Source: Hypholoma sublateritium FD-334 SS-4 (Eukaryota > Basidiomycota > Agaricomycetes > Agaricales > Strophariaceae). From it: a stretch of DNA of 64,000 bases. Position 1 is the first letter of the stretch, and each line of letters opens with the position of its first letter. Shown here one piece after another: positions 23,664 to 36,387 of this stretch. The notes below the pieces were generated by a model, which saw nothing but the letters and a program-made list of their open reading frames with translations, did no database searches and had not been told where the DNA came from. The position numbers and the translations under genes are program-made. The stretch spans positions 124,001 through 188,000 of the forward strand of contig KN817543.1 of the NCBI GenBank assembly GCA_000827495.1. The letters are read 5' to 3'.

Positions 23664-26082
23664 ATTCCTCCAATATGCCTTTTCTGATTTGAGTTAAACA
23701 CATGGCCGCACTCAAAAGCTCAGTCTCGTCTCAATCGTAGTACTTAGAGCCCGTGGGTTTGAAATACATTAATCAACTTCAAGATGATAAAACATAACTA
23801 GAGTCGATCGGGAAAGGGGGACGAGTATCTGGGAGTAGTTCAGATGACGCTGATACACCCAGCATAGCCCATTACTGGTAGTCCTTCCACACGCACTAGT
23901 TGATGCAGGGGGAAAGGAAGATGCATGGAGCGTATGGGATGTGTAGGAGCGCCGATGGGAGTGCCTGCCTGTCCAGCACGAGTCCTTGCGGCAGGATTGA
24001 CACTGCATCCTGGGATGTACTTCATTTCCAGATCCATGGTACGGCTGGATGTGCACGGGCGCTGCTGGCTAGCACCGGATGAAGTTTCCGCACCCATGTT
24101 CTCCCCCCCTCCCCCCCCAATGACGCGGTAGTCGGCGGCGATAGCGCGTTCAGCGCTCTTTCCGGTCCAGCGACAATCGTACTCGATTCTTTCTCAGTAT
24201 GATGGTGCAGTGGGCAATAAAAACGTGTTGTGTGGGCGAGGCACGACGTGGACAGAGTATGCGCGCGGGCAGCTGCGTGATATCATATGGAGGTGTCCAA
24301 ACCGACTCGTTATTCCTCAGCACCGGCGTCCGAGCGCACTTTGTACGCGGGTGGTGACGCTTTCACTACACTGCATGGGTCCACATGTCCGACATCGCTC
24401 TCCTGAAGCGCAAGCTGCACACGCCAATTTGAAGTTAGTCATAAGGCGAACACTTCAAGCGAAGCGGCAGCGCGTATCTTGGGATGCATATGGTGCTGCA
24501 AGACACATTTGGGCACCCGGCGGTGAGGGCAAAGCGGCGTGGACGTAAACAAAAGGTACGTCGGTCGCTGCGGTATGCTCTTCCCTGAGGTGGGACAAGA
24601 TCAAGGGGCGGAGAAAACGATGGAGCACGCGAGGCGGGAAGAAGGTGAGTGGCAGCGAGGGACAGATGGAGTGCGCAGGACGTATCAGCTGCGAGGTCGG
24701 AGGGCTAGCGGAGGAATGTGATGCAGGGGCGCACGGGCCTCCAAGGCATGTAGGCGCGGGGTACTGAGGCGATGACCGGCACCTTGAGGTGTCTTGGGCC
24801 TGGGCCTGAGTATAGGTACCGGTTGTTGAACCAGCGGTGCTGTGAACGCATGCGGGGGGGCGTATAGGGAGATGCAGTACGGAGGCATTGAGTTGTTGCG
24901 AGAAAGGTCAGTAACTGCGATATGCTCCTCTGCTTTTTTGAGGCGGCCCGCGGGTGCATAGGCACATTCCGAATCGGTGTCAGAAAGGGCGGCGGGCTGA
25001 GCGGGATTATTAGCGACAGGTGTAGCGGGACCGAGGCAGAACAAAACATCGCTCAGACCTCCGCAGCAGAAGCGCGATGCACCCAACGGCGGCGATGAAC
25101 CTGGTCTCGATCAGGCGCCTTGAAGCATACCCTAACCTGCCCCGTTGCCATTCTGCGGATGCTGGCGATCTTTGCGCGCTGCAGATCCGCCGATTTCGTT
25201 CGATTCACGCGTGATGGAACACTCAAATTGAGGGGCGACGGATCCTGGGTTATGAGGTGAGGGAGGGATGCATTGGGAGGATCGAGCGATGAAGGAGGTG
25301 GGAGGAGGAGCCGAGAGCGAATTGAACGTGCCGTGCCGCGCATATAAGTTGTTTCAGACTCCGCCGGACCGACGGGCCGCGTACCTTCTCACAGAAAACA
25401 TAAGGATTATTGAAGGATTATCAAAGGATTACTTATGGGTGGGGCAGGCGAGCGCGGGCGGCTAGAGCTGTGGAATGCGAGCGAACGCGACAGATTGAAG
25501 TGCTGATAAGTACTTACCTGTAAGTCAGGATGCACCGCTCTCGGCTCTATCTGGTCCGAAGCGCATTCCGCATATTTCTGCTCCAGGGACGAAGAAATTT
25601 GCCTCATCGTCTATCTAAACGCCGCATGCGTGAGTCAGACGCATGATCTACTTGACAAGCACTCACCACGCCGACGACGCAGCCCCAGAACGCCCCAAGC
25701 AGCGCACACATGGCTCCTAATCACAAATACGGCGTGGAAAGTCAGCACGCGCGGTACATCACAGAGCTCGAGACAGCCTACCGGTGCGTGCCTTGCGTCT
25801 GCGGTTCTGTCATCCGGCCCATGCGCTTGTGCTTGTGTTCGTCGCTCAGAGCGGACGTGAGTGCGCCGGACGCGGTGCGCGTGCGATTGGAACGGTGACC
25901 AAGGCAAATTCCGACGACCTGGAGGCGAGGTGGGCGAGCTCGGCGCCGCACGGCATGTATTCGCTCTGCGATGCGCGTCGAGGAGGGATGGCTCTACCGT
26001 CGTACACGGTAGGGCGCAGCGGATCCGGGATCGCGCTGAAAGTCAACGAAAGCGGTCCCAGTGGGGCCACAGGAAATGTCCG
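23664..26082. other. No supportable gene
   Basis: The interval has a poly-C tract near 24105 and GC-rich sequence to 26 kb. A Pro-rich minus-strand frame at 25086-24685 is open but shows no family pattern. Confidence 0.35.
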
Positions 26083-26190
26083 TGGCTTGTCCGTGACTTG
26101 TCCGTGCGTGTCCGTGCTGTCCGTGGCACGCACAAGTCAATGTCCGTGCATGTCCGTGCACGGTCTGCGCGCATCCGTGCGTGAATATAC
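26083..26190 (+). repeat. Minisatellite with TGTCCGTGCA core, cluster 1
   Basis: About nine irregular copies of tgtccgtg plus two variable bases fall within 108 bases. The same core recurs at 26797-26945 and, on the other strand, at 27062-27125 and 28643-28684. Confidence 0.75.
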
Positions 26191-26796
26191 AATGGACGAC
26201 ATGGTGGGTGTCCGACGTCTGTGTTTGATAGTAGATATAAGCCAATACTAGAATAATAATTGACATGTAGAAATTTAATAATGGCGAATAAGTACCCATT
26301 GTTGCGCGACTTCTGTACCACCACTATTATACCATAGTTATTAAAAATAAACATGGTTTTCGCCGTGGTTTCCTTTACGGTGTTTTGTTTGTGGTTATTC
26401 GGAACTTAGGGTGAGGCTGGTATTGTTTGGTCGCTAGTAGGGTAAGCTTTACAATACAACTTGAACCCACCTGTCGCTCACTTCAGTAAATCATCAATTA
26501 TGCAATGCAATATTTATATGTAGTCTACATATTACCTCTAGCCGTTTGATACAACAATTGTGATCTATATCTGAATAAATACATACCAAGCTTCGAAATA
26601 TAATGGCCTCTGAGAGGGCAGTTGGCGGTAATTTGATCAGGAACAATTTTTGGGGGTCAATCTCATTTATATTCTAGGTGTGAATCGGCTACCGGTAACC
26701 CAAAGTGGAAAATACTACTTAAAATGGGCATGAAAAGTTCCGAGTCAGTGTACTTATCATATTGCTATGTGCGTACTGTACGTCTTGTGTACAGGC

Positions 26797-26945
26797 TAAT
26801 GTACGTGCATGGGCGCGCGTCCGTGCAATGACCGCGCGTGTCCGTGCATGTACGTGCGTGTCCGTGCATGGTCCGTGCATGTACGTGCGTGTCCGTGCAT
26901 GGTCCGTGCATGTCTGTGCAGTGTCCGTGCGTGCCTGTGCATATA
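26797..26945 (+). repeat. Minisatellite with TGTCCGTGCA core, cluster 2
   Basis: A dozen or so units of gtccgtgcat and the variant gtacgtgcgt alternate here. This is the longest of the four clusters. Confidence 0.75.
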
Positions 26946-27061
26946 TCTGTCTCCAGAGCTAATATATCCCCATTATAGGTTATTTTTTAGATGCTCAATT
27001 ACTTACGGGAACACTGCATGTAAGTTATTGGCAAATTATTGACGAAGAATGATCTGTTCTC

Positions 27062-27125
27062 AAACGTGCACGGACAGCACGGACAGCACGGACACGCACG
27101 GACGTGCACGGACATTTACCCGTGC
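27062..27125 (-). repeat. Minisatellite with TGTCCGTGCA core, cluster 3 (reverse)
   Basis: About five copies of tgcacggaca-like units, which are the reverse complement of clusters 1 and 2. Together with cluster 2 it could form a long imperfect hairpin with a loop of about 115 bases. Confidence 0.7.
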
Positions 27126-28499
27126 CCGTCCCAGTGTACCTGCAGTATTCAGCGACGGCGGAGCGCGCCGCCGCTGTGTGCAGTGCCTAGGGATCTCTGA
27201 TCGGCGAGCGGTGCGAGGGTATTTGCACAGGAGCCTGATCATGCAAAACCGAGGCGGGGGAGAATCAGCACACGCACCGTGTTTCGCAGTGCTATGAATG
27301 ACTTGCCGGTGCGTCTGTAATTATGCCGCCCGCGCCACCTACTCATCTTCGCCGCGCAGAGCGTGTCCCAGCGCGCCGTACCTACCTTTGTCGGCGCCTG
27401 CTTTACGAGCGGTGCTGTGTTAATAGGCGCGCTACCCGGCATGCATAAGTCAGTAAGCGAGGGACTTACAGAGGTGCTGCTCTCGCAGCACGCGCGTGTG
27501 TTTGTTGCGCTCGCTCTGTGGTCAACTCGTGGAAGAGAGCGCCGATAAACAAACGAGTACCTTGAGTCGGGCGGTGTCTTGGATGCGGCGGTGTCATCCG
27601 ATGCGCTGCAGCGCTGTCCCACAAACGTGGATCCAGTGCCGCGGATGCCGCAGGTAGGCTTGTGCGATGTAGTTGTCTGGTACTGACTTCCAGAGCTGAG
27701 TAGGCGAGGTGTGGCCGCGCAGGAAAGGGGTTTCTGTAGCGTCTAAGCACGTTCGCTCGCCTGTCTGTCGTGCGGATCAGCGTGATCACTGAGAAAAGTG
27801 GGATTCATACTCACACGCACGGCACATAGTCAACGCCGAGACGTCCCGTGTTTTCCTAGCACGGATGGGCGACATGCGCGCGATGGATGTGTGAATCTGG
27901 CAGCAATCACAGAGGGCGCGAGGCTCCTGTGCTGCTGTGTGATGCGCTGAGCGTGCAGGAGACGGAAGGTGTGGGCAGGAGACGGAAGGTGTGGGGAGCG
28001 CGTCAGGGTGCTGTGTGTGGGCGACGGCATAGCAAGCAGCGTGTGTATGAAGGAGTGGAGTGGCGACGGGTCATGCGCAAACACTCTATAATTGAGAGCG
28101 ACCGACCGACACGATTTCTGTATAGAAAGTGAGCAAACAATTGCTGCAAGCCTACCTACATAAAAGGTCGGTGTAAAAAATCCGTTATTCCATTAATATC
28201 CGCTTTGTACGTACACGGCCTACCGAATTATGTATAAAGGCGCGGATTCTGGGCTGGATATCTCCTCCTCCTTTCCGCTCAGCGCCTCCCGCCCGCCCAT
28301 CTCGACCGCTCCGTGCGTTGCCCAAGTCCTGACTAACACCCATGCGCAACTGATTCACGCAGGTCCATACGCGCATTGATGCGCGGCATCTCAGCTCCGG
28401 GCTAAGGTGCGCAGCGCTCACCGTGATGTCCACCCGCTGACCAGCGTTAGACGCGTCTTCCTGAGCGTACGCTGCCCAGAGTAGAAGTGAAGACAGTGA

Positions 28500-29400
28500 G
28501 TCTCAGCCGCGCATCACAGACACGTGGGTCCATCCGTCTTCTTCGTCAATACAAATGGCCGCGCGCCGTGCGCCGCGCTGGTAGCCCTCCGGGTGTCGTA
28601 CAGTGGACCGGGTCCTGCTCAGCCGATTGTGCTCTCCCAAAACTGCACGGACTCTGCACGGACGTTGCACGGACTGCACGGATATTTCTGAGGGGCCTCT
28701 TCATTGGCCTATTGGACCAGACAGATGTATGCGCAGTGTATGGTCGCGGATGTCCTGGCTGGGAAGAGGACACTCAGCGATGAGACGGCGGCAGTCGGCG
28801 TGAAGTGGGATGAAAAGGAGCGTGGTAAGGAAAGAGAACGGAGATCCAATCTCATTCGTGCAGCGGACGGGGGCGCAGACGCTCAGCGGGAAAGTGGGCG
28901 GTGGATATGGGACATACGCTGCTGCGATTGGGCGCGGAGACAACGGCGCGGAGAATATGGTGCGGTGGCGCGCAGACGGCGAGGCGCAGCAGCGGAGCGA
29001 CAGCCTTGAGTTGGGTCCAGGAAACGGCGACGGCAGCGTTCGTGGCGGAAGCTGCACATAGGTAGGCAGGGCGGGTCGGCAGTGGCTTATCTGTAACAAC
29101 GTTCGGGGTTCAAACGTCCAGACGTGAGTGGCAGAGCGTGGAGGTGGAAGGAATGCGAACAGGGGCGGCGCAGGCAGGCTGGGAGACGCCGACACGCTGA
29201 GTGTGAATGTGCAATGCACGTGCGGCGCGGATCTGAGTCGAAACAGGTCGTGATGCTGAGCTCGGTGCGGAGACGGCAGCGGGAAGAGGTTTCACGGAAG
29301 TCAAGATGGGCGTGTGGATGTGTTGAGAGGAAGATATCCCCGAGCAGGCAGACGGCGAGTAAACGGCGAGAGTCTGCAAGTCGGGAGGTGAGACACACCG
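28500..29400 (-). repeat. Diverged dispersed repeat, copy A
   Basis: In reverse orientation this block resembles 49.4-50.75 kb on the plus strand. Both contain a gtcctg(g/t)ctgggaag word after a run reading ggaccaga, and conceptual translations share FAF-PPPRS and CIAHSH-AC patterns. A short tgcacggac cluster lies at 28643-28684. No real gene is apparent. Confidence 0.55.
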
Positions 29401-32113
29401 TGACCCGCTATCTTCATGCCGGTCCCGGAACAGCCGTCAGCCAATCACACTCTTTATTGCGAGCGAAGCGAGCAATCTTCGGCTAAGGGTGGAACCAGGC
29501 AACAAACAAAGCCAAACTTTCCGCAACCAAATTTTGGCGAAAATCCGCCGCTTCGTGACTGTTAACCTTCTAGCGTAGTCTGTGCATGCTCATTCCGTAT
29601 AACACTCAACAAGTAAGTAGTCCAGACTGTATACTTTCTATTTATCCAAAGAAATTGGGCATTTGGGCTATTCATGCTGCATTATTGCACTTTCCATTCG
29701 CAACGCCACCTGCTCTCGAGCTAAGGTCACAGGTACGGATCGTCTCGTGCCTGCTTTTCTTCTTTGCTTATGGTCTTTATAGACTCATTTTCATTATCTA
29801 CTGCAGAATGTGAAGGACTTGCATGGCTATTGTGGAGGGGCAAGCGAGATATGAGGCTCTGCTGACGCGTTCGGCGCGTCGCGTCGCGTCGGTATGTACA
29901 TGTCAGACAATGACGCGTCAGCGCCTCTTCATCGGAAATCCACTCCCTCGTCACCCTGCCTCCCGTAAGAAGGTCATCGTTCAGCAAACATTGGTAGTCA
30001 GAGGAGATCAAGAAGATCAACGAGTACCATTAGGGCTTACGATCTGCATTCCTCCCCGCAAACTTCATATATGCACTCAGGCTGTCCCTCTGTATGACAA
30101 CAGAATAAATCCCTCTCCTCATTGTCGTCACAATTACTTATGTAGATATCAGTGAATTAAATTTGCCTATGACTATGATTTACAACTACTTTGCGACTAG
30201 GATGGCGAAGCGAGCATTGCCCCCGCAGGTGGCGGATACGTAATATCATCCTATTCTTTTTATCATCACATTGAAAGCAACGCGCACCGGCGCATGTCGA
30301 GATTAAGAGTGGCCTTATTTATCTGATACCAACTACAAAGAAGTTTTGTGGAACCTGGATACGCTGGCTTGACGCTGGCACTGTTTCAAAGAGCTGAAGC
30401 TGTTTGTTTGAAGTGTCCTCAAGCTTCAAGCTTCAAGATTCAAGGCTTAAACAATTGTTTACGATGAACAGCGGAAACGATCCCGACTGAGAATGCCGCG
30501 CTTGCGCGGGAGGCGCGTACCATGGCGTACGAGGAGGCACAGGTCCGCCTCGAGCGCGCATAGGCCGGGCCGCTGACAGCTGTCCCGCGCGGCCGCGGCC
30601 GCGTGTCCAGTCGGCGCTTGCGCATTCAGCGCTGAACGAGATGGCGTCTGTGGGTGCGTCTACAACGCCACAATGACACTGTACATCATTCTAAGAGCAC
30701 GGCCTAGGGCAGCACCCAGCGCTGTATCGACGCGCCGACTCGCCGCGCCGTGCCATCTCGCCAACCCGAGACGGAGGGCACTACAGCAGCTCGCAGAGCA
30801 GTGCATGGATGGTATGTCATACGACCATGTACAAGCCGCGCGCTGTGATACAGTCGTGACGTGACTGAGAAGCAGAGACTGGATATTGATGTCTCTGGTT
30901 CTATGGAGTGACAACGCACTGGAGCCTTGAGGTATGGGCGAACGGCGGATGGCGCGTGCGCCGCAATAGCGATATGCTCAGTGAAAGTGTCATCGAATGG
31001 GCGCACGCAGGATCGAGCTTGGAACACGCGATTCTCGGGCAGCGGGGCCGGGCACGAACTGATCCTTTACACTGAAATAGAAACTGAGCGGCGTGCAGCC
31101 GCAGAAAGGATGTAACTCACCATAATGCTTATATGCACCGTATTGTACCTTCCGCTCCACCTCCTGTCCCACGAATACCAATGGCGTACATGAATAGGGC
31201 GAAAGAGAGGGTTTCCCGGGCGCCGCGCGAAGAATGGGTGCCCACGACAATGGCGCGTGTGCGGCCGAGAGCGTGGTGCACGCGTTTTCTGTGTGTGTCG
31301 CATTGCAGGGCAGAGGTCGGTGCGAGGTAGAAGGCAGCTTCGTCGTTGCTAGGTTGTCGCAGCGGCCGTCTTGTTGAGCTGGAGAAATCGACGCCTGAAG
31401 AAAGTGGAATGGGGAAAGGGTTCCAACCTTACCGCGGTGTTGACGAACGCGGACAGCCTGCCGGGGAGAGGGGGCAGTACATATGTGAGAGATACGTCGA
31501 ATGGATACGGGGAGGGGTGCGCTTGAGCATGTTATTTCATGCCATAGCGGAGCACGACTGGATTGAGGGAGGCAGAGATCCTTCAACCTTGTGAGCGGTC
31601 ACGTTGGCCCGTCGAATCACCTGGAGAATTCGGGCGACATACCAATACCAGAGCTGAGAACCACATACGTTAGCACACTGTACACAGACATAGAGCACAG
31701 AGAAACACTCAACGACGCGTAATCCGGATCTTCTGAGAAGAAAGCAAGTCGTATTCTGGTAAGCGCAAGATTTCGAGTGTGACGCCAGAATGTAGTCTAT
31801 GTGACAGCAAGCGTGGCTGACGGAAACTCCTCTTGTCGTCAACCACGCCAAGGCCTGAGGGTGAAATTTGCTCTGACGTCTTTCCTCACTGTGGATTTGT
31901 ACTCGAGCAAATCCAAAAGAATTTTTATTAAGGATGCGCTGCATGCAGCATGTAGCCCGCTGCGCCATCCTAGTTTTTAAGTGCAATTTATCATCAGTAA
32001 ATATCTAGAATGTAAAAATTTATGGTCCAAAAAACAGTGGGTTGTCGAAGAGTTGAATTCAAAGAATCATATATCACTCAAGCAACATTTTGAGGCCATT
32101 GCTCTTGCCCCAT
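29401..32113. other. No supportable gene
   Basis: Mixed AT- and GC-rich DNA. A small palindrome, gcgagcgaagcgagc, lies near 29459, and a caagcttcaagcttcaag repeat near 30420. A 149-codon minus-strand frame at 31986-31537 shows no known motif and is not called. Confidence 0.35.
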
Positions 32114-32115
32114 TA

Positions 32116-32570
32116 TGGCGTTCAAAGTGTACAAAAAATGAAATCACGTATTATTTTCGGAAATCAGCATAGATTTAGTTCAACTCCATTAATTTGTCAA
32201 AGTCTTACTATTTTCTACAAAGAAGTGAGCGTTTTGTAAAATATGGATGAATTGTTCAAAGTGTGCTTTTTATCTGATTCTTAGCGCACACTGTGTCCAT
32301 CAGCGCACGCTATTTCGGTACCCGTGCGGTGTGCACATACACCATCCGCGCACGCTATTTTCATGGCACCAAAGAGAGCGGCGTCGGCGAGTGCATTATC
32401 CGAACAGCTACTGAATTCGTGAACAAAAATCCGAGCGGTGCACGGCGTATGGCGTCACCAGCGTTCTGGCGGCGGAGATCTTTCAATCACCGACTTGGTG
32501 AATTGAACTAAATCTATGGTGATTTTCAAAAATAATACGTGATTTCATTTGTTGTACACTTTGAACGCCA
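32116..32570. mobile_element. 455-bp foldback MITE, TA target duplication
   Basis: Inverted arms of about 75 bases begin TGGCGTTCAAAGTGTAC at 32116 and end as the reverse complement at 32570. The flanks are TA at 32114-32115 and 32571-32572. The arms differ at several positions, so the copy is older than the element at 12971. The interior, about 300 bases, is non-coding and contains two gcgcacgctatt words. Its ends share TGGC and the TA flanks with the first element, so both could use the same kind of transposase, but the rest of the arms is unrelated. Confidence 0.8.
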
Positions 32571-32924
32571 TAGCCTGCAGCAGTTGTGCGGCAGGCTCGC
32601 TTCGCTCGCAATCATTTTCTTTTCACTTTTTTGTTACTCACTTCAAAAATTTCAGGTCCTTCCTTCGGATAGGTGTCACTATCTCCGCACTGAAAAACTT
32701 CGCCTGTGTCATTGGGCGACGTGGTGGGTACATTAGTGCTAATAGGTGGGAAGAACTACGTTCTGCGCACAATTAACAATCGCTGAGGCAAGCACCATGA
32801 CCCGGTGCACTGGATCTGGATCAGCATCTGCCACAACCTCCCGCCGCGTTAACAGTCAGCGCGTCGGCGCGCTTCTGCTACACGCTACACTGGATATCCA
32901 CCCACGCATGGCTCCACTGCATTG

Positions 32925-33275
32925 ACATCCTCGTCCCTCGTTGCCCACGTGCATCGTCCTCGCTCCTCGTTGTGACTCAATGCCCATGCGCATTGTATTT
33001 ATCCCTGCTCCTCGTATTTTGTTGCCCATGCGCATCGTCCTCGTTTCTTACTCCTCGCCGCTGGTCTCTCGTCGCCCACGAGCGCCTTCCTCGCTCTCGT
33101 TGCCCACGCGCATCGTCCTCGCTCCTCGTTGCGACTCACTGCCCACGTGCACTGTTTTCATCCTCGCCTCTCGTCCCTCGCCCATACGCGCCGTCCTCAT
33201 TCTGGCCCTGGCCGCTGGTTTTTTGTCGCCCACGCGCGTCGTCCTCGTTCCTTGTTGCTCCTCCTTCGTTCCTCG
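32925..33275 (+). repeat. Irregular minisatellite, cccacgcgcatcgtcctcg core
   Basis: At least eight imperfect units of gttgcccacgcgcatcgtcc followed by tcg(c/t)tcctcgt repeat every 30-60 bases. In one frame this reads as repeats of LPTRIVLAPRCDS, but other frames stay open as well and I do not call a protein. Confidence 0.7.
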
Positions 33276-35684
33276 CTTCTTTAGCCCATGAGCCCCGTCT
33301 TTGCTCCGACCTCATTGTGCTCGTTACTCCTGGCTTCGTCTGCAGGTCCAGATCGAGGTGCGCGGCGACAGCGAATCTCCTGACGGCGGGGACGACGGGT
33401 CATGCAGCGCCTGGTGGGAAAGACGGTCCGCAGAAGCTACGCCGCAGCCTAGTGCGTCGCACACGCGTAATGCAATAGGTGTCTGCGCAGTCTAAATTTC
33501 TCCACGGTAAGTCGCCATCGTGCTCCGCAACGCCGGCGCGGACCCGCGGGCCGCGGCGCGTACGCTGCATGCTGCATGCTTAGGAGGTTAGAGTCTTCGA
33601 CAAATGCAGCTGCATTTCCCCGCGGTACAGCCCCTGCGAGCTCGAGACGTCGGCGCTGACCCGGCACGCTCTACACGCCGTGCACTGCTCATTTCGAAGT
33701 GCGCATACAGCCCTGACACCCCGATGCGCGGTCAGCGCTCATGCGTTTCGCGCTCAACGATCCTGCCGCATGCCGTGGCGCCCTATGCACGTAGCGCCAG
33801 CGTCAGCCGACGACGGTGCGGGACGGATGGCCCGGCCGCGGCCGCGGCGCGGGATATGCGCGGCCTGTCTCTCTCTGCACTGCGAGAGACATTGCCGACG
33901 GCCTGCAACCTACAACGCGAAACGGGCTTTTAAAATAGAGCGAAGACGCGCGGAGTGAGTGAGTCCATGCGCGGGATGTTAGCGCCTGGCGGCGGCGGCG
34001 ACCGGTGTGGGTGCGGTGAGGGGGTGATGCAATGCTGCGTTGACTGCGCATGTCCCCTGGAAGGGCGGGGTACAGCTTAGATTGAAGCAGGATACTGCAG
34101 ATACTGAGCAAGCCGTGAAAATCGGCGCGGAGGAGCACGCGGGCCCCGTCGCGTATTAGCTAGAAAACGCCTGAGCCTGCGTGTGCGCAGCTCCCTCGCC
34201 GGAGGCGATGCATGCAGGGGTCGAATAACGCACGCAACGCGCAGTGCCTATCGATGATAGTGTCCGCCCACGCACTGTTTTGTGAAGATGCCGCGCGTCG
34301 TCCGCCCTCTCTTGTATTATTTAAAGTATGTACATATTTAGTAAATACGCATTACGACGCTTACTTAGCGTTGAGTAAAGAGGCCGTGCGGCTTGTACCC
34401 GAATGGCTATTCAAGAGAAAAAGTATTTGATAATGATTTTGAATACTTACTACGAGGCCGCGTGCTGTCTGGAGGAATTAAAGTCGTTAACGCCTGCTTT
34501 CTCTGTACACGTCGTATCAGCGCATGGCGAGTTGCACACACAGACTGAAATAAGTCTCTGCCCACCGTATTCATTTAACGACAGTACACTACGCTACACT
34601 GCCTGTCAAGGAGCCCATTGGTGGTAAGCGTCGGCAAGCTGTGGGGGATCACGTAGCATCCGAATTTCCCCGCGGTGCATCTCACTTTGAGTTCGAAATG
34701 CTGGTGCCGACACAGCATGTTCTGATATGTGCGCGACGTCTCTCTGCACTGTGCTGGATCGCACTCAGCACAGACATGCTCTCGTGAACAATTTACTAGA
34801 TGTGGCGAACCAGGCGCAGGTGAATGGTAGCTGACACTACCTACGCGTGCATCCGGAAGCGACTCTCATGTGCGCGGGAGAGAATGTGCGCGCTGAGAGA
34901 AGAGCGGAAGGGGCAGGTCCAGGAACGAGAGCGGGAGGTAGCCAAAAACGCAAATAGAGAAGATCTAGTGAGCTCGGCAGGGGACGAGCATGGGCGGGAG
35001 CCCAAACTTTGAGGGATGGAGGGGTGCAACGGCGCTAGGTCGAAGTAGATAGGCGGAGACACAGGGACAACCTATAGCACACAATGACACGAGTCCGCGA
35101 TCGGATGGAGGCGATCTTGTAAACATAAAAGATAAGGAACAGCATACAGATCGCCGCGTATGACTGGCGACAAGGACGCACGGACGACGCCCCGCGTAGA
35201 CGATGGGCAGGCGCATGCATGGACACGCTTCTGCACACAAAGATGGACGTGTGGCTCGCGACGAGGTGGACACCGCGTAGGCCACGCTAGGACGAAGACA
35301 GGTCCGCGCAGGAGGGGGAGTGGGTGTGCAGCGCGGTAGATCGGAGGGGATCGGGGAGGAGGCGGGATGGGCAGAGCTGCCTGGGCGGGAGGGGCTTCAT
35401 TTTCATATCGTTCGTCAATGGGGGAGGGGGGGCGACACAGCGAATCTGCGGTGCGAAACAAATGTAAGCTATCAGCATGAGAAGGCAGGATACCGCGAAG
35501 TGAAGCTGTGTCGCCGTACAAGAAAGCGCATATGGGAGTGAAGATGGCTGGGGAACGCGAAGCACAGCCACCGGGTAATACCGACCTTTGTGCGTTACAT
35601 CAGAGTCTCTACCTTGAACCGCACCCCTCAGCTTCCACCTATCTGACGATCATAAACATCCCTACCACCATTCCTCGCTTATAA
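33276..35684. other. GC-rich DNA without supportable gene
   Basis: Frames are short or overlap antisense. A block from about 34.8 to 35.55 kb is open on the minus strand in several frames and is Pro/Ser/Arg-rich without motifs. Confidence 0.35.
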
Positions 35685-36387
35685 ATGAATCGTGCGAATC
35701 GGCCAATGGCTGATGGACTTTATGAATATGTTGTTGTGAGCACCATATCTCTCGCCTGTCTATTCTTAGTTGATCCACTGGGTAGCAATGTGAAGCGTGC
35801 GTGAAGGAAGACGCCACCTGCACCGTCGAATTTCAACGAGCGACCTGGAAGGGGAAAGCATGTAAGGAATGTGTTTCAAAAAACCTGGACTGTCAGTGGA
35901 AATACGATGATGATATGGTATGCAATATAGCAACTGTCCGTCTCTATCTACCACTGACTTGTTGCAGAAACACAACCCAGATAGCTATCTACTAAGTCTA
36001 ATCGAAGTCCAACCATCTGCGGAACTCCAACCAGCCGCCCATTCAGCAGCCACTCTTACCACATGCCCAATCTTCACCCCCATTCCTGGCTTACTAGGTC
36101 ACCCAACTCACCGCACACAAGATGGCTCAGAGCCTACTGTTGTGGATAACATCCAAACACAAGCTCTGTTCCTACCAGGATCAAGCTCTGCCAGCCAGTC
36201 ACTGTCGCCTGAATGCACCACTGAAGAGAGAGCAGCGGCCCGGAACCTCATTGACAAACTTCGACACGAAGCTGCCGACCTCGAAAGAAATGCAGATAAT
36301 TTGATGGAAATTGCAATGGGCTTGCATAACCAAGCCTTGGAGATTTATGCTCAGGCTGATGTGATGGAAAAAGCATATAAGGACTAG
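35685..36387 (+). CDS. Small Zn2Cys6-like protein with C-terminal coiled coil
   Basis: Three exons, 35685-35735, 35786-35917 and 35968-36387, all in phase 0, give 200 residues with introns of 50 bases. The second exon encodes CEACVKEDATC and, 13 residues later, CKECVSKNLDC. That is two C-x2-C-x6-C halves, the ligand spacing of fungal binuclear zinc clusters, whose linker is usually 5-12 residues. A Trp (CQW) follows, then a Ser/Thr/Pro-rich middle. The C-terminal helix (RNLIDKLRHEAADLERNADN and on to MEKAYKD) is a probable dimer-forming coiled coil. DNA binding is inference; the protein is far shorter than typical Zn2Cys6 activators and has no fungal_trans domain. A TATAA lies directly before the first ATG, so translation could instead begin at the in-frame ATG at 35706. 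Confidence 0.75.
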
